This document shows positions 43,346 through 55,980 of a stretch of DNA of 64,000 nucleotides, one piece after another. Under the pieces are notes generated by a model, which was given only the letters and a program-made list of their open reading frames with translations, searched no databases and was not told the origin of the DNA. The translations under genes and the position numbers were made by a program. The DNA is from Cyanophora paradoxa. Lineage: Eukaryota > Glaucocystophyceae > Cyanophorales > Cyanophoraceae. The stretch lies in NCBI GenBank assembly GCA_004431415.1, contig QPMI01000470.1, forward strand, positions 124,001 through 188,000, in the 5' to 3' direction. Position 1 is the first letter of the stretch. Each line of letters starts with the position of its first letter.

Positions 43346-46300
43346 CTACAAGAACGGCGCGTTCAGGTCGGGGAACAGGTCCCCGGCCTCCAGTACCCCC
43401 TCCTCGGGGGGCAAGTCGGGGCCGTCGCCCGCCCCGCGGGCCTCGGCGCGGGCGAAGCGCTGGAAGTCGTACCCCGCCAGGCGGCTCCCCAGGCCCACGT
43501 CTCCGTACAGGCGGCTCTTCGGGAGGCTCTGCCGCCGCTGCTGCGCGTGCGGCGCGACGGGCGCCGAGGCGCGGCGAGTGCCGACCGCGCTCCGCGGCCG
43601 CGGCCTCGCGCCCCGCTTGGAGCCGGAGCCCGCTGCCGCCGGCGAGATCCGGTACCCCGGCGGGGGAAGGGGCTCTGGTTGCGCAGGAGCGGGGCCTGGA
43701 GCGGGAGGCTGAGGCTGTAGTACCCCGGGTCGCTGGGGTGCGGCGGGAGCGGCGGGACTGCCGGCGGGCGCCCGCGGGCCGAGCCGGAGCCGGAGGACGG
43801 GAGGGCGAGCGAGAGGGCGCCGTCCGGGGGCGGGGAGCGGGCGCGGAGGCGCGACAGGACGGCGGCGACGTACTGAGCGATCTCGTCGGGCCCGGCCGAG
43901 GCCGGCGGCGGCGGCACCTCCGACGCGACTGCCGCCGCCAGCGCCGCCGCCGCCGCCGCCGCGTCCCCCGCCGAGGGCCGCCGCCCCTGCGCGTGGGGCG
44001 GCGCCGGCGCCGGCCCGGCCCTGCGGCAGCGCGGGTCAGTGGGCGGAAGCGGGGCGGGCGTAAAAGGGTCCGGCCGGCCGGGCGCACGGGGGCCGGGCGG
44101 AGAGGGGGCCGTGGGGGCGGCGGGCCGGCCGTCGTCGGCGGGCCGGGGCGGGGGCGAGGCCCGTGGCGGCACCGGCGGCGGCGGCGGCGGCTCGTCCGAG
44201 AGCCCCTCGAAGCCCCAGTCGGGGTACTGGCGCTCCGCGGGCAGGCCGAGGCCCGGGGCCGCCAGCACGTGTACCCTCCTGTGGTCCTCCAGCTCCGCAA
44301 TGATGTCCTGGTGGGGGATGGGAGGTCAGGAGGTACAGGAAGTTGTCCAGGGGGGTACGGACCTCGTAGGTCGCCTGGCGGCCCTTGCGCGGGGAGGGGG
44401 CGGGGGCGCGGCGGTGGGGGCGGCGCGGGGGCGTGCGGGGCCGAGGTGGGGCGGGCGGGGCGGGCGGCCGGGGGCGGGGCGGGAGCGGGCCGGCGGGGCG
44501 GGCCGGTGGCCGTGGGAGGTGCCGGGCCGAGGCGGGTGCGGGGCCGGGGCGGCGGGGGCCGCCCGCCGGCGGCGGCGCCGCGGGGCGTGCCCCGCGCGCT
44601 GTGGGCGGGGGCGGCCGCGCCGGCCGATCGGGCCGAGTCCGGCCCGGCGGAGGAGCGGGCCGAGTCGGGCTGGCGCGGCTGGGGCGGCTTGCGGGGGCTC
44701 ACGACGTGGGAGGGCACACGGGGGGACACGGCGGCGCTTCGTGCGCGGCGCGCCGTCTCCAGGTCGTCCTTCTCGCGTACCCAGGAGGGCCGCGTGTCGG
44801 GCAGGCGCCCGATCTGCGAGCCGACGCGCAGCTCCTCCCGCAGCAGCTCCTCGATGGCCGTCCGCCGGTGCGCCGTGAGCATGCGGTACGTCCGCCGCGC
44901 CGCGTAGCCGCGCCAGGCCGCCTGCAGCCGCACCGCGGCCCCCACCTCCGCCTGCCCCCCCACTGAGCGAAGGGGGAGAAAGAGGCGCGGGGGTACGACG
45001 CACGTCGCCGGCGGCGTGGGCGATACGGCGGCGGGCGAGGAAGGATCGGGCGGCGCCCTGGATGCGCCGGGCCGCCTCCTCCTCCCGCGGGTTCGCCTGC
45101 CGCGCGCCCCGCGGGCTCGCCGAGCGTGGCCCGTACGCGTACCCCCGCGCCGAGTGCGGGCGGGGCCCGAGGGCCGAGGGCGGCCGGCCGCCGCTGCGGG
45201 CGGTGCCGGGGCGGGCCGACGTGGGGCGGGGCGACGAGGCGGCCGACTGCGGCCTGCGGGTGCTGTACGCGAGGTTCGCCGAAGCCGGCCGCGCCGGCGC
45301 CTGCAGCGGCGTCGCCCCCTCTACGCTTCCCGCCCGCACCTGCCCGCGCCGCGTCAGGATGGGGACGGGGGAGGGGGAGGGGGGTACGGGCTCGCCTGGA
45401 GGTGCCGGGCGCGGAGGCTGTGGACGTACCCGTCCGCGTCGGGCCGGCAGTGCCGCTCGCACTGCAAGCAGACCGACTGGCCCGACTGAGGCGGGCGGGC
45501 GCGCCCGTCAGAGCCACGTGGAGGGGGGGGGGGGAAGAACCCGGGGAAGGGGGTACGCGCGCACGGGGTCCGTAAGGCGGAGGGCGGAGCACCAGAGGAG
45601 CCACAGGCGTCCCTCGCGGTCGATCTTGACGTGCAGGATCATCAGCCGGACCTGCGCATGCGGCGCCGACCTCAGACGTGCAGCCGAACGAGTTTAGTGA
45701 GGGAGGCGCGCCTTGTTCTTTGGCTTCAGCTCCTCGATGAGCTCGACCAGGCCCCGGGCCGCCCTCTCGAAGATGCGGCGCAGCCCGTTGCTCGGGAAGA
45801 TCGCCCCTGGGTACGCAGAACAATGGGCGGGGGCGGGGCGGGGGACGGCAGGTGAGGGGGGTACGGGCGCGCACGGTTCACGGAGAGGTAGTCGGGCCCG
45901 AAGAAGGTGGAGCAGCGGGCGGCGCGGGCCAGCGCGTGGTCCGAGAGGCGCGAGTGGTTCGCCCGCTGCTCAAGCACGAGGTTCTCCGGCAGGTACGTCA
46001 CGCGGTACGTCACTGCCGGGGTACATGTGCAGGATTAGGAAAGAAGCCTTGAAGGCGCAAGGAGGAAGGCGGCGCACCCTCCTTGTCGAGGTGGGGGTAC
46101 TTGACCGCGTCGGCGGGGTACACGAACTGCTGGATCATTCCGTCCTCGTTCTTGGCCGTCCACAGGAATTGCTCTGCGGGGGGCGGAAGAAGAGGCGTGA
46201 GGGGGTATCGGAGCGGGGTGGGGGCGGGGTCGAGGAGGGGGGTACGCACTCAGGGACTCGGTGTCAAAGTAGCGGAAGGAGAGGGGGTCCAGCGATTCGG

Positions 46301-47439
46301 GCTTGCCGTCTGGGGGGGGGGGGAGCGGGGGGTACGGGGTGAGCACGACGGAGAGAGGGCTTCATCTGAGTCGGGTCGTACCGGCGGCGGAGGCGCGGCG
46401 CGGGGAGGGGGGCGACTGCGGCGGGGGGGAGTCCCGCGGAGACCCGGGGGGCGAGTTGCGGGGCGAGTTGCCCTGCCGGCCGCGAGGCGTCGGCAAGAGG
46501 CCGCGAGCGGGTGCAGGAATGGGGGAGGGGTACGAGGCTCACCTTGGGCGGGGAGGCCGGGTCGCGCCGCTTGCGTACCCCCATGTAGTACGCGACGATG
46601 TCCCCCCCCTCCCGCGTGGGCCGGCCGAACGTCTCCATGATCGCCTGCGCCGAAAACCTCTTAGGCGGAGCTCTCGCGGATCCGGCCGGGGGGTACATGT
46701 ACGGCACCTTGATCGTGACCTTGGACTTCTGAACCTGAACCACGTTGCCGCTCTCGGGGTCTGCGCGGCTCAGGCTCAGGTGACGAAGAAGGGGCGGAAA
46801 GGAGAGAGCAGCCGTCTCTGAGGGGGTACGGACCGCTGTAAAACCACCCGACGAGCGCGCCGCCTCTGTACACCAGCGTGTGTGGGATGTAGATGCCAAG
46901 ACTCTGCGCGCCGGGCCGGCCGGCCGGTTTGTCAGGGGGGGCGGGCGGGGCGGGCGGGGAAGCCCGGGGGCGGCCCGGCGCACTGCAGGGTCGAAGTAGC
47001 TTCCGTCCTGCGCGCGCGCGGATCGGCCTGAGGGAGGCGGGCGGCGGAGGCGCAAGCGGCGGGCGGGCGGGGGCGTGCGGACCGCCTTCTTTTTCTGCTG
47101 GCCTGCGGCGCTCATGCGCTGGTGCATGAACTGCAGCAACCGGTCCACTGCAAAGGGCGTAAAGTTAAAGGGAGCGCTCGGATCGCGTCTTGCCACGCTC
47201 AAGGGGGACGCACCGAAGCCGATGGCGTCAGAGTGGGGGCAGTACTGCATGTGGCGCTTCTGGGGCGACTTCTCGTCCTCCACCGAGCTCTCCGTGGCGG
47301 TGTACGAGTACTCGCTGCCTCCGAACGACGACGCGTCGTGGCCGAGGAGCTCGTCAGCTGGGGGCGGCAGGTCGAGGTGCTGCTTGGTCGAAGGCTCGGT
47401 TACCGTCAGAGACGGGCCGTGCAACTGAGTTCCCGCCAT
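43346..47439 (-). CDS. IQ-motif protein, probable flagellate-conserved family (multi-exon)
   Basis: The start at 47439 opens MAGTQLHGPSLTVTEP, then DRLLQFMHQRMSA, VQVQKSKVTIKVPYMYPP, IMETFGRPTREGGDIVAYYMG, SFRYFDTESL, EQFLWTAKNEDGMIQQFVYP, VTYRVTYLPENLVLEQRAN, LIEELKPKNKARL and VRLMILHVKIDREGRLWLLW with CLQCER after it. Two IQ motifs follow (ARRIQGAARSFLARRR near 45060 and AVRLQAAWRGYAARRTYR near 44930), then an Ala/Pro-rich region and a C-terminal end YGDVGLGSRLAGYDFQRF up to a stop at 43346-43348. The 'DxxxRLWLLW' segment resembles one in uncharacterised proteins of oomycetes and other flagellates; that link is from memory and uncertain. IQ motifs imply calmodulin or centrin binding. Introns are short and GC-rich, with 5' ends often GTAC. 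Confidence 0.6.
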
Positions 47440-47798
47440 GTCTACTGCGCTCGGCCGGGCGGCCGGCGGGTGCTGCTTTCAGATCGCTGGGACAGTTGGC
47501 TGGTAGCTATGAATAAAAAGCCGTCTGCGGGCGTTTCCCTCGCTGATGGCTCCGGCGGACTCGCTCTTCTTAGCTAAGGACGCTGTTACAGCACGATCTC
47601 CTTGCGAGAGTGGGCTGGCTGAAGGATAAGCGGCGGCGACGGGTACAGTGATCAAGTAGCTGTTGTCCCGCGAAGCACTGGTCGGCCCCGGGCTTCCGGA
47701 AGCCAGAGCACCTCGGCACAGCACCAGCACTTCGATCCTGCGCGGCCTCCGCTAGCTAGCGACTGCGAAGCGGACGCGGGCTGCTGGCCCCCGCAAGC
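47440..47798. promoter_or_regulatory. Divergent promoter region between two IQ-protein genes
   Basis: The 359 bp between the minus-strand ATG (47439) and the plus-strand ATG (47799) must drive two proteins that both carry IQ motifs and have relatives in flagellated cells. No TATA box is obvious. A shared bidirectional promoter and co-expression are inferred. Confidence 0.45.
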
Positions 47799-50700
47799 AT
47801 GGAGCCGGCGCAGGACGCCCCTCCGAGCGAAGCGCAGCCCGATGGCGGAGAGCAGGCCGCCCCGCCGGCCGAACCGACCGCTCCCGCGCCGCTGGCTGCG
47901 TCGTCCGCGCCAGCCTCGGAGCGGCAGCTGGTGGAGAAGGAGCTGCAGGAGAGCGACGAGCCCGTGGTACGGCCGGGCTCTCCTTCTCCCCCGCGCGGCG
48001 CCCCGCGTGCCGCCCTGAGCCCCGCGCCACACCGCAGGTGCTGGATGTCTTCCACGTCCTGCAGCTGAGCAAGGCGACGGCGCCGCAGGAGGTTCGGAAG
48101 TTCGAGTGCACGAAGAGCAAGGTCAGCGAGATCTGGGGCCTCGCCCACTGCGTCAACCTGCAGCTCCTGTTCCTCGGCAACAGTGCGCCCCGCCGCCCGC
48201 CCGCCCCCGCGCCGCCGCCTGCCATCGCTGACGGGGCGGGCGCCGCGCCGCCGCAGATCTCATCTCGTGGCCCGGCGGCATCGACACGTGCCACGCGCTG
48301 CGGAAGGTCGACCTGCACGGGAACAAGCTGGAGAGCCTGCCGGGCGGGGCCTTCTGGGCGCATCTAAAGCGCCTTGAGGTCCTCTACCTCCACGAGAACT
48401 TCATAAACTCGATGGAGGCCATCGAGGGCCTCGCGGAGTGCCCCGCCCTCGTCGTCCTCACCCTCTACCGCAACCCGATCGCGCTGCACCCCTTCTACCG
48501 CTCCTTCCTCATCAACAACGTCCGGACGCTCCGCGCGCTCGACAACTTCGTCGTTTCGGACGAGGAGTACCTTGCCGACGCGGGGTTCTCCCTCGGCCCC
48601 AAGTACGGCGCGTACAGCGACTCGCTGAAGGTCGCGCAGCCGCCGCAGCGGCGGGGCAGCCTCGTCAGCGACGAGCTGGTGCTGCTGGAGCGCGAGCTGC
48701 TCGCCGTGCGCGAGAAGCGGCGGCTCTTCAGCCCCGTGGCACGCATCCAGTGGGCCGCCCGCATGGTCCTCGCCAAGGCCTTCCGCCGGAAGCTGCGCGC
48801 CGCCCTCCACCGCTCCGCGACGGTCGTGCAAGCGTTCCTCCGCATGCGAACGTTCCGCCGGTCCGTCCGTCCGTCCGCGGACGAACGAACGCTCTCCGGC
48901 CCCCGCTCCGGTACCCCCTGAGCCTCCCCTCCCCGCAGCGCCTTCGTGCGTGACGTCAACGCGCGCTCGATGGCCGTCGCGGAGTCGGCTCTGGCGCGTC
49001 GTACCCCCCCCGCCTTGATTTCCGTACCCCTCCCCTGAACCCGCAACTCGTAGGGCGCGTACGCGCGGGCGGCGCCGCCCCCCGCGGGGGGGAGGCGCCC
49101 TTCCCTCTCCGCCCCAGAGCGGCCCTACGTCTACTCGGGGGTGCGGCCCACACACGGCCCCACGCCGCCCCCGCCGTAATCGACCCCCCCGGATCCGAAC
49201 CGGCGCCCGCAGGCCTTCGTGATCGATGACGCTGTCATGAAGCCGGGCATCCGGTGCGGCTTTCTCTCAACGAGGAAACCCTCCCGCCCGGATTCGAACC
49301 CGCGTCTTGCAGGGAGCCCCAGGACGCGGTGTACTGCCTCCCCGTGATGGGGTACGTCCTCGCGGAGCTCATGAAGCTCGCCCGCTGGGGCGGTACCCCC
49401 GATTCCCCCGCCTTCGGTGCCCCTACCCTCCTGCCCTCCCCAAGCCCAACCCCCCCTGACTCCGCGCAGGCGAGCCGGTTGTTTTCGACCGGACGGACCT
49501 TTTCGTTCTCCGGGGGGTAGTGGAGGACCGCCTGCGGGCGCCGCATCCCCCCCCGGGGGCTACCGCCACTTCCGCCGCCTCGTCCCTGCTGGCCGGGGCC
49601 TTTTTCCGCCGGGAGCACCCTTTGCGCACCCCCGAGCAGCTTCTGTCCCTCCACCGCCTCCGCGCGGCCCCGCCGGCCCCGGGCGCCGGCCCCGCGCTGC
49701 TGCCCAGGCGGCGGGCCCCGCCCCCGAGCCGCCGCCTCCGGGCGCGCTTCCTGGAAGCCCTGGAGAAGTCCGCGGCCGCCCGGGACGCCCCCGACCCCGT
49801 CGCCTTCGCATCCAACGAGTTCGTCACGGGGGGTACGCGCCTCCTCCGGCTTCGCGTACCCTCCCCCGGCGCCCTCGTCCGCCTTGCCCAGGTCCGCCCG
49901 GCCCGGCCCGGCCCGGCCCGGCCCTGCCCGGCTCGTCCTCATGTACCCCCTCCCTTCGTTCGCAGCTGGTGCAGCTCTACAACGCGCGGCGGCTCGACGA
50001 GGGCATCCAGCACCTCCTCCCGGACTCGGCCTACGTACCCCGCCAGGCGCGCGCGCCCTTCCCCTCCCCTCTCTCTCCCTCCCTCTCAGCCTCGCTTCCC
50101 CTTAGGTCTGCGTGATCCCGATGCCGCTGCTGAGGCACTCCCTGGCGGCGCTCTCGATCCAGTCGGCGTGGCGAGCCCACCGCTCCCGCGCCCGGTCCGC
50201 GCTCTTGGTCCTCCTCCTCGCCCGTCCCTGGCTTCTCACAGCTGTACCCACGCAGGCTCCGCCCGACGCTTTACGAGCGGCTGGCGCACGCGCGGGCGGC
50301 CTCCCGCATCCAGCGGGCCTTCCGCGCGCACCTCCTCCGCTCCCGCCTCGCGATGCTGGAGGAGCTGAACGCAGTCCTCCGCTCCGTCCAATCCCGCTAC
50401 GTGCGCCGAACTCTTGAATTCAAAATTTCGACGTTTTGAATTCGAACTTTCGAATTTTTGAAACTTTTCGCCGCAGTTCTTCCTGGAGCAGGGCGACTTC
50501 GAGCGGCTACGGGACGCGCGGGCGTACCCCCGGCGCTCCGGGTTCCCCGAGCACCGCGTCGTCTTCCGCTTCTCGGAGGATGGCGGGCGCCTCACCGTCG
50601 ACCGGCCCAGGGCAAGTCCTTTCCCTCTCTTTCTCGAGTCTTTCTCTGCGAGCTCACTGTGCATTAGAACGCGGAGGAGCGCCTGCTCCCCTCGTGGCTG

Positions 50701-53700
50701 AAGTGCAGCCTGCCCGCCGCCGCGCCCGACGACCGCGGTGCGCGCATGCGGGCCGAGGCGCTCTGAGCTTATCCGACCCGACTCGCGCGCCGCTGACGGG
50801 CCGGCCGCGCCCGCAGCCACGCCGACCGCGCCGCCGGGGGAGTACCCCGGTCTGATTCTGACGGGTACGTACGTGACCGCGGTGACCTACGGCACGGCTA
50901 TGGAGGCGGGGCTCATGCTCGAGAGGCGCGTACCCCGGCGCGAAAGAAAAACGGAAATGGCGTACCCTGACCTTCGTTCGCGTACGCAGGACGGGGAGCG
51001 TGGTGCGGCAGTGGTCGAGGGCGCTGGTGATGGTCCAGTGCGGCAGCGCCCTGGACGGTGAGTTAGTTTATTTCCTCGACGGGGCTCGAACCCGCATCGC
51101 TCTGACGCGAGACGCGCCGCAGCGCGGGCTCGTATCGCTCTGCTCACCGTCCGGACGTGGGACCCTCTTCGAAAGGCCTACCTCCAGGCGAGCGCGCCGT
51201 ACCCCCCGGCCTTCCCCCCCCCCCCGAACCAGGCCGGGGTACGCAGGTGATCACGCTCGAGACGCTACGACGCATCGAGGCCTCCATCGTCGTCCAGAAG
51301 TACTGGAGGGCGCGTACCCTCCTCCCTCCGGAATCTTTGTACCCCCTCGAGCCCCTAGCAGGGGTACTGGACGCGTAAGACGCGGTTCCGCGTGGACACG
51401 CGGGCCCTCTTCGAGCGCCTCGAGCGCGACATCCTGAAGCCCGTCGTACCCCTGGTGCGGGCCGGGCGGACGTACCCCCATGATTCCCCCCCCCCTCTAA
51501 CCGCAGGCAGGTTACCGCGATCGAGCTTGAGAGGCCGGCGGCCCCCGAGGAGAACGCAGAGCCAACGGAGGCCGACATCGCCCGCGCCGCGGTACCCCCC
51601 CCCCCCGCGCCGCGCTCCACCGGGGGGTACACGCGCCCGGGCCGAGCGGCGGAGCCGGCCGGCAGGTGCGGGCGGAGCGGGCGGAGCGGGAGCGGCGGGA
51701 GGCAGAGGAGCGGGCGGCGGCGGAGCGGCGCCGCCTCGCGGACGAAGCGGAGCGCGCCCGGCGGGCCAAGGCGCGCCGGCGTACCCCCCGCGCCTTCGCC
51801 CCCCCCCCCAATCGCTCACTTCGTTCGCAGCTCGGGGACTCCCCGCTGCCGCTGGAGGGCGCCGCGCCGCCGGCGCTGAGGCAGCCGCTGACGGCGGTCG
51901 AGCTGGAAGCCATGAAGCTCGCCGAGGTCGGTACCCCCCTCCTTTCCTTTTTCTTCCTTTTCTTTCCTTATCCTTCCTTCCTTCAGGTCGGGGCGATGCG
52001 CGAGGAGATGAAGGCGGCTCTCGCTCAGCTCCAGATCAACCGCGAGGTCGAGCAGCTCCAGCTGCAGGCGGCCGCGCGCCTCATCGGGCGGGCCACGGGG
52101 AGCCTAGAGCAGCGCCAGGAGCTGCTACGGCTGACCAACGCCGCGAACGAGGACCCGCTGGAGGTGGCGCGGCGGGCCGAGCGGGAGCGGATCGCCCGGG
52201 AGCGGTACCTGCAGGAGGAGGCCGAGCTTGCCGCCGTCCAGGTGCGTGCGGGACCCGGGTTCGAATCCGGCCGGGGGCATTTTCCCTTCCGCCGACCCCG
52301 CTCCGTTCGCAGGCCCGGAGAGAAGCCATGCGGGAAGCCCACGAGGAGGCCCAGCGTCTCCAGATGGTGCGGGATTCGATCCGGGGCGCCGGATCAAATT
52401 GTATCTTTCTTTCTGACGCCCGGCGGCGCAGGAGGAGAAGGCGGCTGCGGCGGCGCGGGGCCGGGCAGAGCGCGAGGCACTGGGGCGCTCGGTTATGATC
52501 CGCGACGCGGAGAACGCGCGCTGGGTACGGCGCTCTTGCTTTCGCCCCTGTCTGTCCTTTCTTCCCTTCTGACTCCTTTCCTTTCCCAAGGCTCGCGAGC
52601 TGAAGCGGATGGCGAAGACGTGGGGCGCCCAGCGGGACGCCCGCAGCAACGAGGCGGCCTTCGAGGCGGCATTCAGGCGGCACCACAACCTCGTCTCCAA
52701 GCACCTCACTAAAAATAGCCACGCGGCGTACCGCGCCGAGCTGGGCTTGGAGGGCCGCCTCACCGTCCAGGAGCAGCGGGCGAGCGTTCCCCCCCCGCCC
52801 CCCCCCGGTTCCTCTCGGTTCCAGCCGCTCAGACGAACGGACAGGCGAACGGGGAGGCGAGGAAGGCGGACCTGACCGCGCTGCACGAGGAGAAGCGGGC
52901 GTGGCTCAAGAGCAGCACGGCGGCCGCCGAGGCCTCCGCCCGCGCCCGCTACCAGCAGGCGCGCCCCTCCTTCCCTTTCCCTTTTTTTCTTTTCCTTTCC
53001 TTTTCTTACGGCGGGCAGGTCATCGCGCGGGTACACCAAGAGCGGGAGACGGTCCTCAGGGACCGCGTCGAGGCCGAACGCTCCCGGGTTCGAATCCCGC
53101 GGGCGCCGCTCCGCTCCTGTCCCTGCGGCTCACGCCCCGCGCAGCGACTGCCCCTCGGGCCGGACACGATGGTCGGCTCCCTCCGCCCCCCCCGGAATCC
53201 GAAGCTCGCGTACCCCCTCAACCCCGTCATCAGCAAGAGCGGTGCGGGTGTACCCCGCCGGAGCTCCACCCCCGCCTCGCTCAGTTTCGCCCTGCAGACC
53301 CCCGCTACTACCTGCCTCGCCCCCCCTCGACCGCGTCGCTGCCCCCTGTACCCCACAACGCCGCCACGACGCTCCCGGACATCTTTGGCGGCCCCACCGG
53401 CTCGCGCCCCGGCTCTACCCCCACCGTCATCCCCTCCGTCACGCCCTCTACCCCCGCCGCGACCACGCCCAACCCCATTCCCGCCGAGCCCAGCGCAGCC
53501 GCCGCCGGCCCCACGCCGCCCCCTTACCCCCAGCAGCCGTACCCCCCTCCGTACCCCCCTCCGTTCCCGCCGCAGTACGCCTACGCCCTCAACGGCGCGC
53601 CCCCGCCTCCCGACCCGTCGTACCCCTACCCGTACCCGTACCCCTACCCCTACCCGCAACCCGGCGCCCACCCAGGGGTGTACGGATTCCCCCAGGCGCA

Positions 53701-54055
53701 CGCCGCGCCGTACCCCGCCATGCCGGGCCAATACCCCCCTCTCCCGCCCCCGCCCTACGGGCCCCCTGGCCATGCCGCCCCCTCCTACTACCCTCCGTAC
53801 CCCTACCCGCAGCAGCGGACGCCGGACCCCAGTGCCTGGGCCGGCCCGGCGGCGGACTCGACCCCTCCCGGCGCCCTGCAGGCCGCCGCCGCCGCCGCCG
53901 GTATCCCCCCGCCGGACGCGGACGACATGGAGCTGGCGGAGGCCCAGCGGATGCTACTGGAGCGCCAGCATCTTTACGCCGCGGAGCAGCCCCCGCCCGC
54001 CGCCGCCGCCGCTGGGGCGGGCGACCCCGGGAGCCCCGTAAGCCCCCCGTCTTAA
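47799..54055 (+). CDS. LRRIQ3-like leucine-rich repeat and IQ protein (many short introns)
   Basis: Exon 1 is acidic/Pro-rich. Exon 2 (from 48039) and exon 3 (from 48257) give leucine-rich repeats: SEIWGLAHCVNLQLLFLGN joined to LISWPGGIDTC, LRKVDLHGNKLESLPGG and LEVLYLHENFINSMEAIEGL, then LTLYRNPIALHPFYRSFLIN and LRALDNFVVSDEEYL. That last pair closely follows vertebrate LRRIQ3. IQ motifs: RIQWAARMVLAKAFRRKL (48745), SIQSAWRAHRSRAR (50155), SRIQRAFRAHLLRSR (50300) and IVVQKYWRA (51290). A long coiled coil (51660-52900; RAERERREAEERAAAERRR, INREVEQLQLQAAARLIG) and a Pro/Tyr-rich tail with PYPYPYPYPYPYP (53620-53660) follow. The stop is at 54055. Introns of 50-80 nt include 48183-48256, 49393-49469 and 51781-51830. 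Likely axonemal or basal-body associated, by family. Confidence 0.8.
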
Positions 54056-54569
54056 ACGCCGCCTCGCTTCGGCGCCGCTCCTCACGCGAGGGCACGCGCA
54101 GGCTCACTCGGACGGCGCGGCCTCCGGATCGATGTCGGGGGCGGGGCGGCCGCCCTCCCATCGCTCCGACGAGGGCAGCATAAGCTTCCGCACTCGGACG
54201 CCCCCCACTAACCGCGGGCCAACGCCACCCGCCGTGGCCACTTGAGCGGCCCTACTGTCCTGATTCCTGAATTCGAATGTTCGATAGTGGACTTCGATAG
54301 CTAGGGCCCGTGCAGAAAGGAATGAAAAGGAATAGCGAGAGGCGCCTCGCCTTGCAGCCCCGACCACCACTACGTGCACGCATGCGCCCCTGCGCCCCCG
54401 CGCCCCCGCGCCCCCGCGGCGGGCTCTGACCCTCCGGCTTGCAAAACAGTCGGTTCATTGATGCACAAAGCAGGCTGGCTGTTGCTGCACCGACTGCACA
54501 ACGCTGTGCGGTTGTTCCTGTGTGTGAGCTTTCGCGCCCTGGCTGGGCTGATCTGAGGGGCCGGGCGGA

Positions 54570-55782
54570 TCATTCATCCTCCTGCTGCTGCACGTAGAGG
54601 TTGATCTCGTCCTCTATGGCGAACAGGTCGACGCCGGCGAGCGGGTTCTCCGGGTCGTACGGCGTCCCGAGGCTCGCGCGGAATCCGGGCTCAATCTCGC
54701 CTGCGCGCACGCGAGCGCATGCGCATCAGCGAGGTGCGCGATGAGGGCGTGCGCTGCCGAGGGCGAGGCGAACCGAGGCGGTACACGCTGCCCGAGTAGG
54801 TGGTGACCAGACGACCTTGCGCGAAGACGATGGGCGACGTCTGGATCATGCCGTTCTCCGCGGCACCCTCAACTGCGGTGAGGACGAGATGTGAGGCGGC
54901 GGCCGAGGAAGAGAAGGAGCCGGGGAGCGTCGCGCGATCAATTCACGAACCTCGCTCGATGTACTCCTGTGTGATGTTCGCGGTAACGCCGTGGATCTTC
55001 TTACTTGACCACTCGAAGTACCACTCGTTGATGACCGCGCGGGGCGCGGCTGCAGGCACGTCAGGCGCGGCAGTTGACGCGGGAAGCGCGGGAGTGCACC
55101 TGTGGAAGGGCCGGGGGGAATGCGGGACTGGAAGTTGCGAGGAATGCGGACAGCGGGCTGCTCCATGCGCCGCAGCGGGCCGCGCTTCATGAGGGAGACG
55201 GGAGGGGTCATTGTGTGGAAGGACTTTCGGCAGAGCGGGCAGCTCTCGTTCGGGCCGTTCTCAATCGACTGCTTGATGCATTTGAAGTGGTACTGGTGAC
55301 CTGCACAACGGTTTGGCAACGGCACGAGATCACCTTGACCGCAACCGCGCACCACACTCGGTTGTGAACATTGCCTTGCCCGCCAGCGGCTCTAAGCAAA
55401 TGGGGCACGAGTCCTTGTCGAATTCGGCTGCAGAAAAGCATAAAGAAGCGCCTTGCAACGGCTGGGCATGCGGCGAACGCACGCTCGGGCTCCTCGGGCG
55501 CCTTACGCTTCCCGCTCTTTTTGCACTTCGAACTGCCCTCCTGCACCTCTTCGACTGCCGCATCTGCTGCTTTACAGCCGGATAAGTCGAGAGTATGCAT
55601 GTGATCAAACACACGGGCACACCAGAGTCGCCTGCTTCACTCTTCGGGCCAGACTTGCTCTTCTCCTTGCGGCGAGAGCCCTTGGCCGCCGCCCTCGACG
55701 CTGGACGCTCTGCTGAGCTTGCGGGTGTCTCTGCTGGTGCCTCCGCTGCCTCCACCTCGGCCCGCCGCGTGGTTCGTGGCAT
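54570..55782 (-). CDS. RING-finger protein, probable E3 ubiquitin ligase (multi-exon)
   Basis: From a likely ATG at 55782: MPRTTRRAEVEAAEAP, a Lys/Arg/Ser-rich segment (GSRRKEKSKSGPKSE), an acidic helix (AADAAVEEVQEGSSKCKK), then the RING finger split by an intron: CPICLEPLAGKAMFTTEC joined to GHQYHFKCIKQSIENG and CPLCRKSF. The zinc ligands are therefore C-x2-C, C, H-x2-H-x2-C and C-x2-C, a C3H2C3-like order. The C-terminal exons read INEWYFEWSSKKIHGVTANI, GAAENGMIQTSPIVFAQGR, SGSVYRLG and EIEPGFRASLGTPYDPEN, to a stop at 54570-54572. Introns are canonical (GT...CAG). A longer N-terminus starting at 56157 is open but would overlap the next gene. The target is unknown. Confidence 0.75.
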
Positions 55783-55980
55783 CGCAAAAAGCCGTTCAAA
55801 CTCTTCTCTGACGGGGGGCGGAATGTAAGGGGGATACCGCCACACCAGAACTTGGGCGCGAGGATGGGAAGCTGACCGACAGCTTCTCGCGTGCTCCGGG
55901 CTCCCGTTTGGCATTGGGAGCGAGCGAGCCGCAGCGCAGCCCTGCCGGGCGCCGCGGGCCTCACCACCGGCGAAGCAAGC
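55783..55980. promoter_or_regulatory. Divergent promoter region between RING and Pro-rich genes
   Basis: These 198 bp separate the probable starts of the RING-finger gene (minus) and the Pro-rich gene (plus). No known core motif is visible. It is the second close divergent pair within 8.5 kb. Confidence 0.4.

Noticed and set aside
43134-44963. 609-codon minus-strand frame taken as one exon
   Set aside because: Most of it is a Pro/Arg/Gly-rich shadow of GC-rich DNA; the better coding pieces lie in other frames (IQ motifs, YGDVGLGSRLAGYDF) and end at 43346.
52240-53110. tRNA genes suggested by GGTTCGAATCC words
   Set aside because: No matching acceptor stem, D arm or anticodon arm could be built at any of the sites; only the B-box-like word is present.
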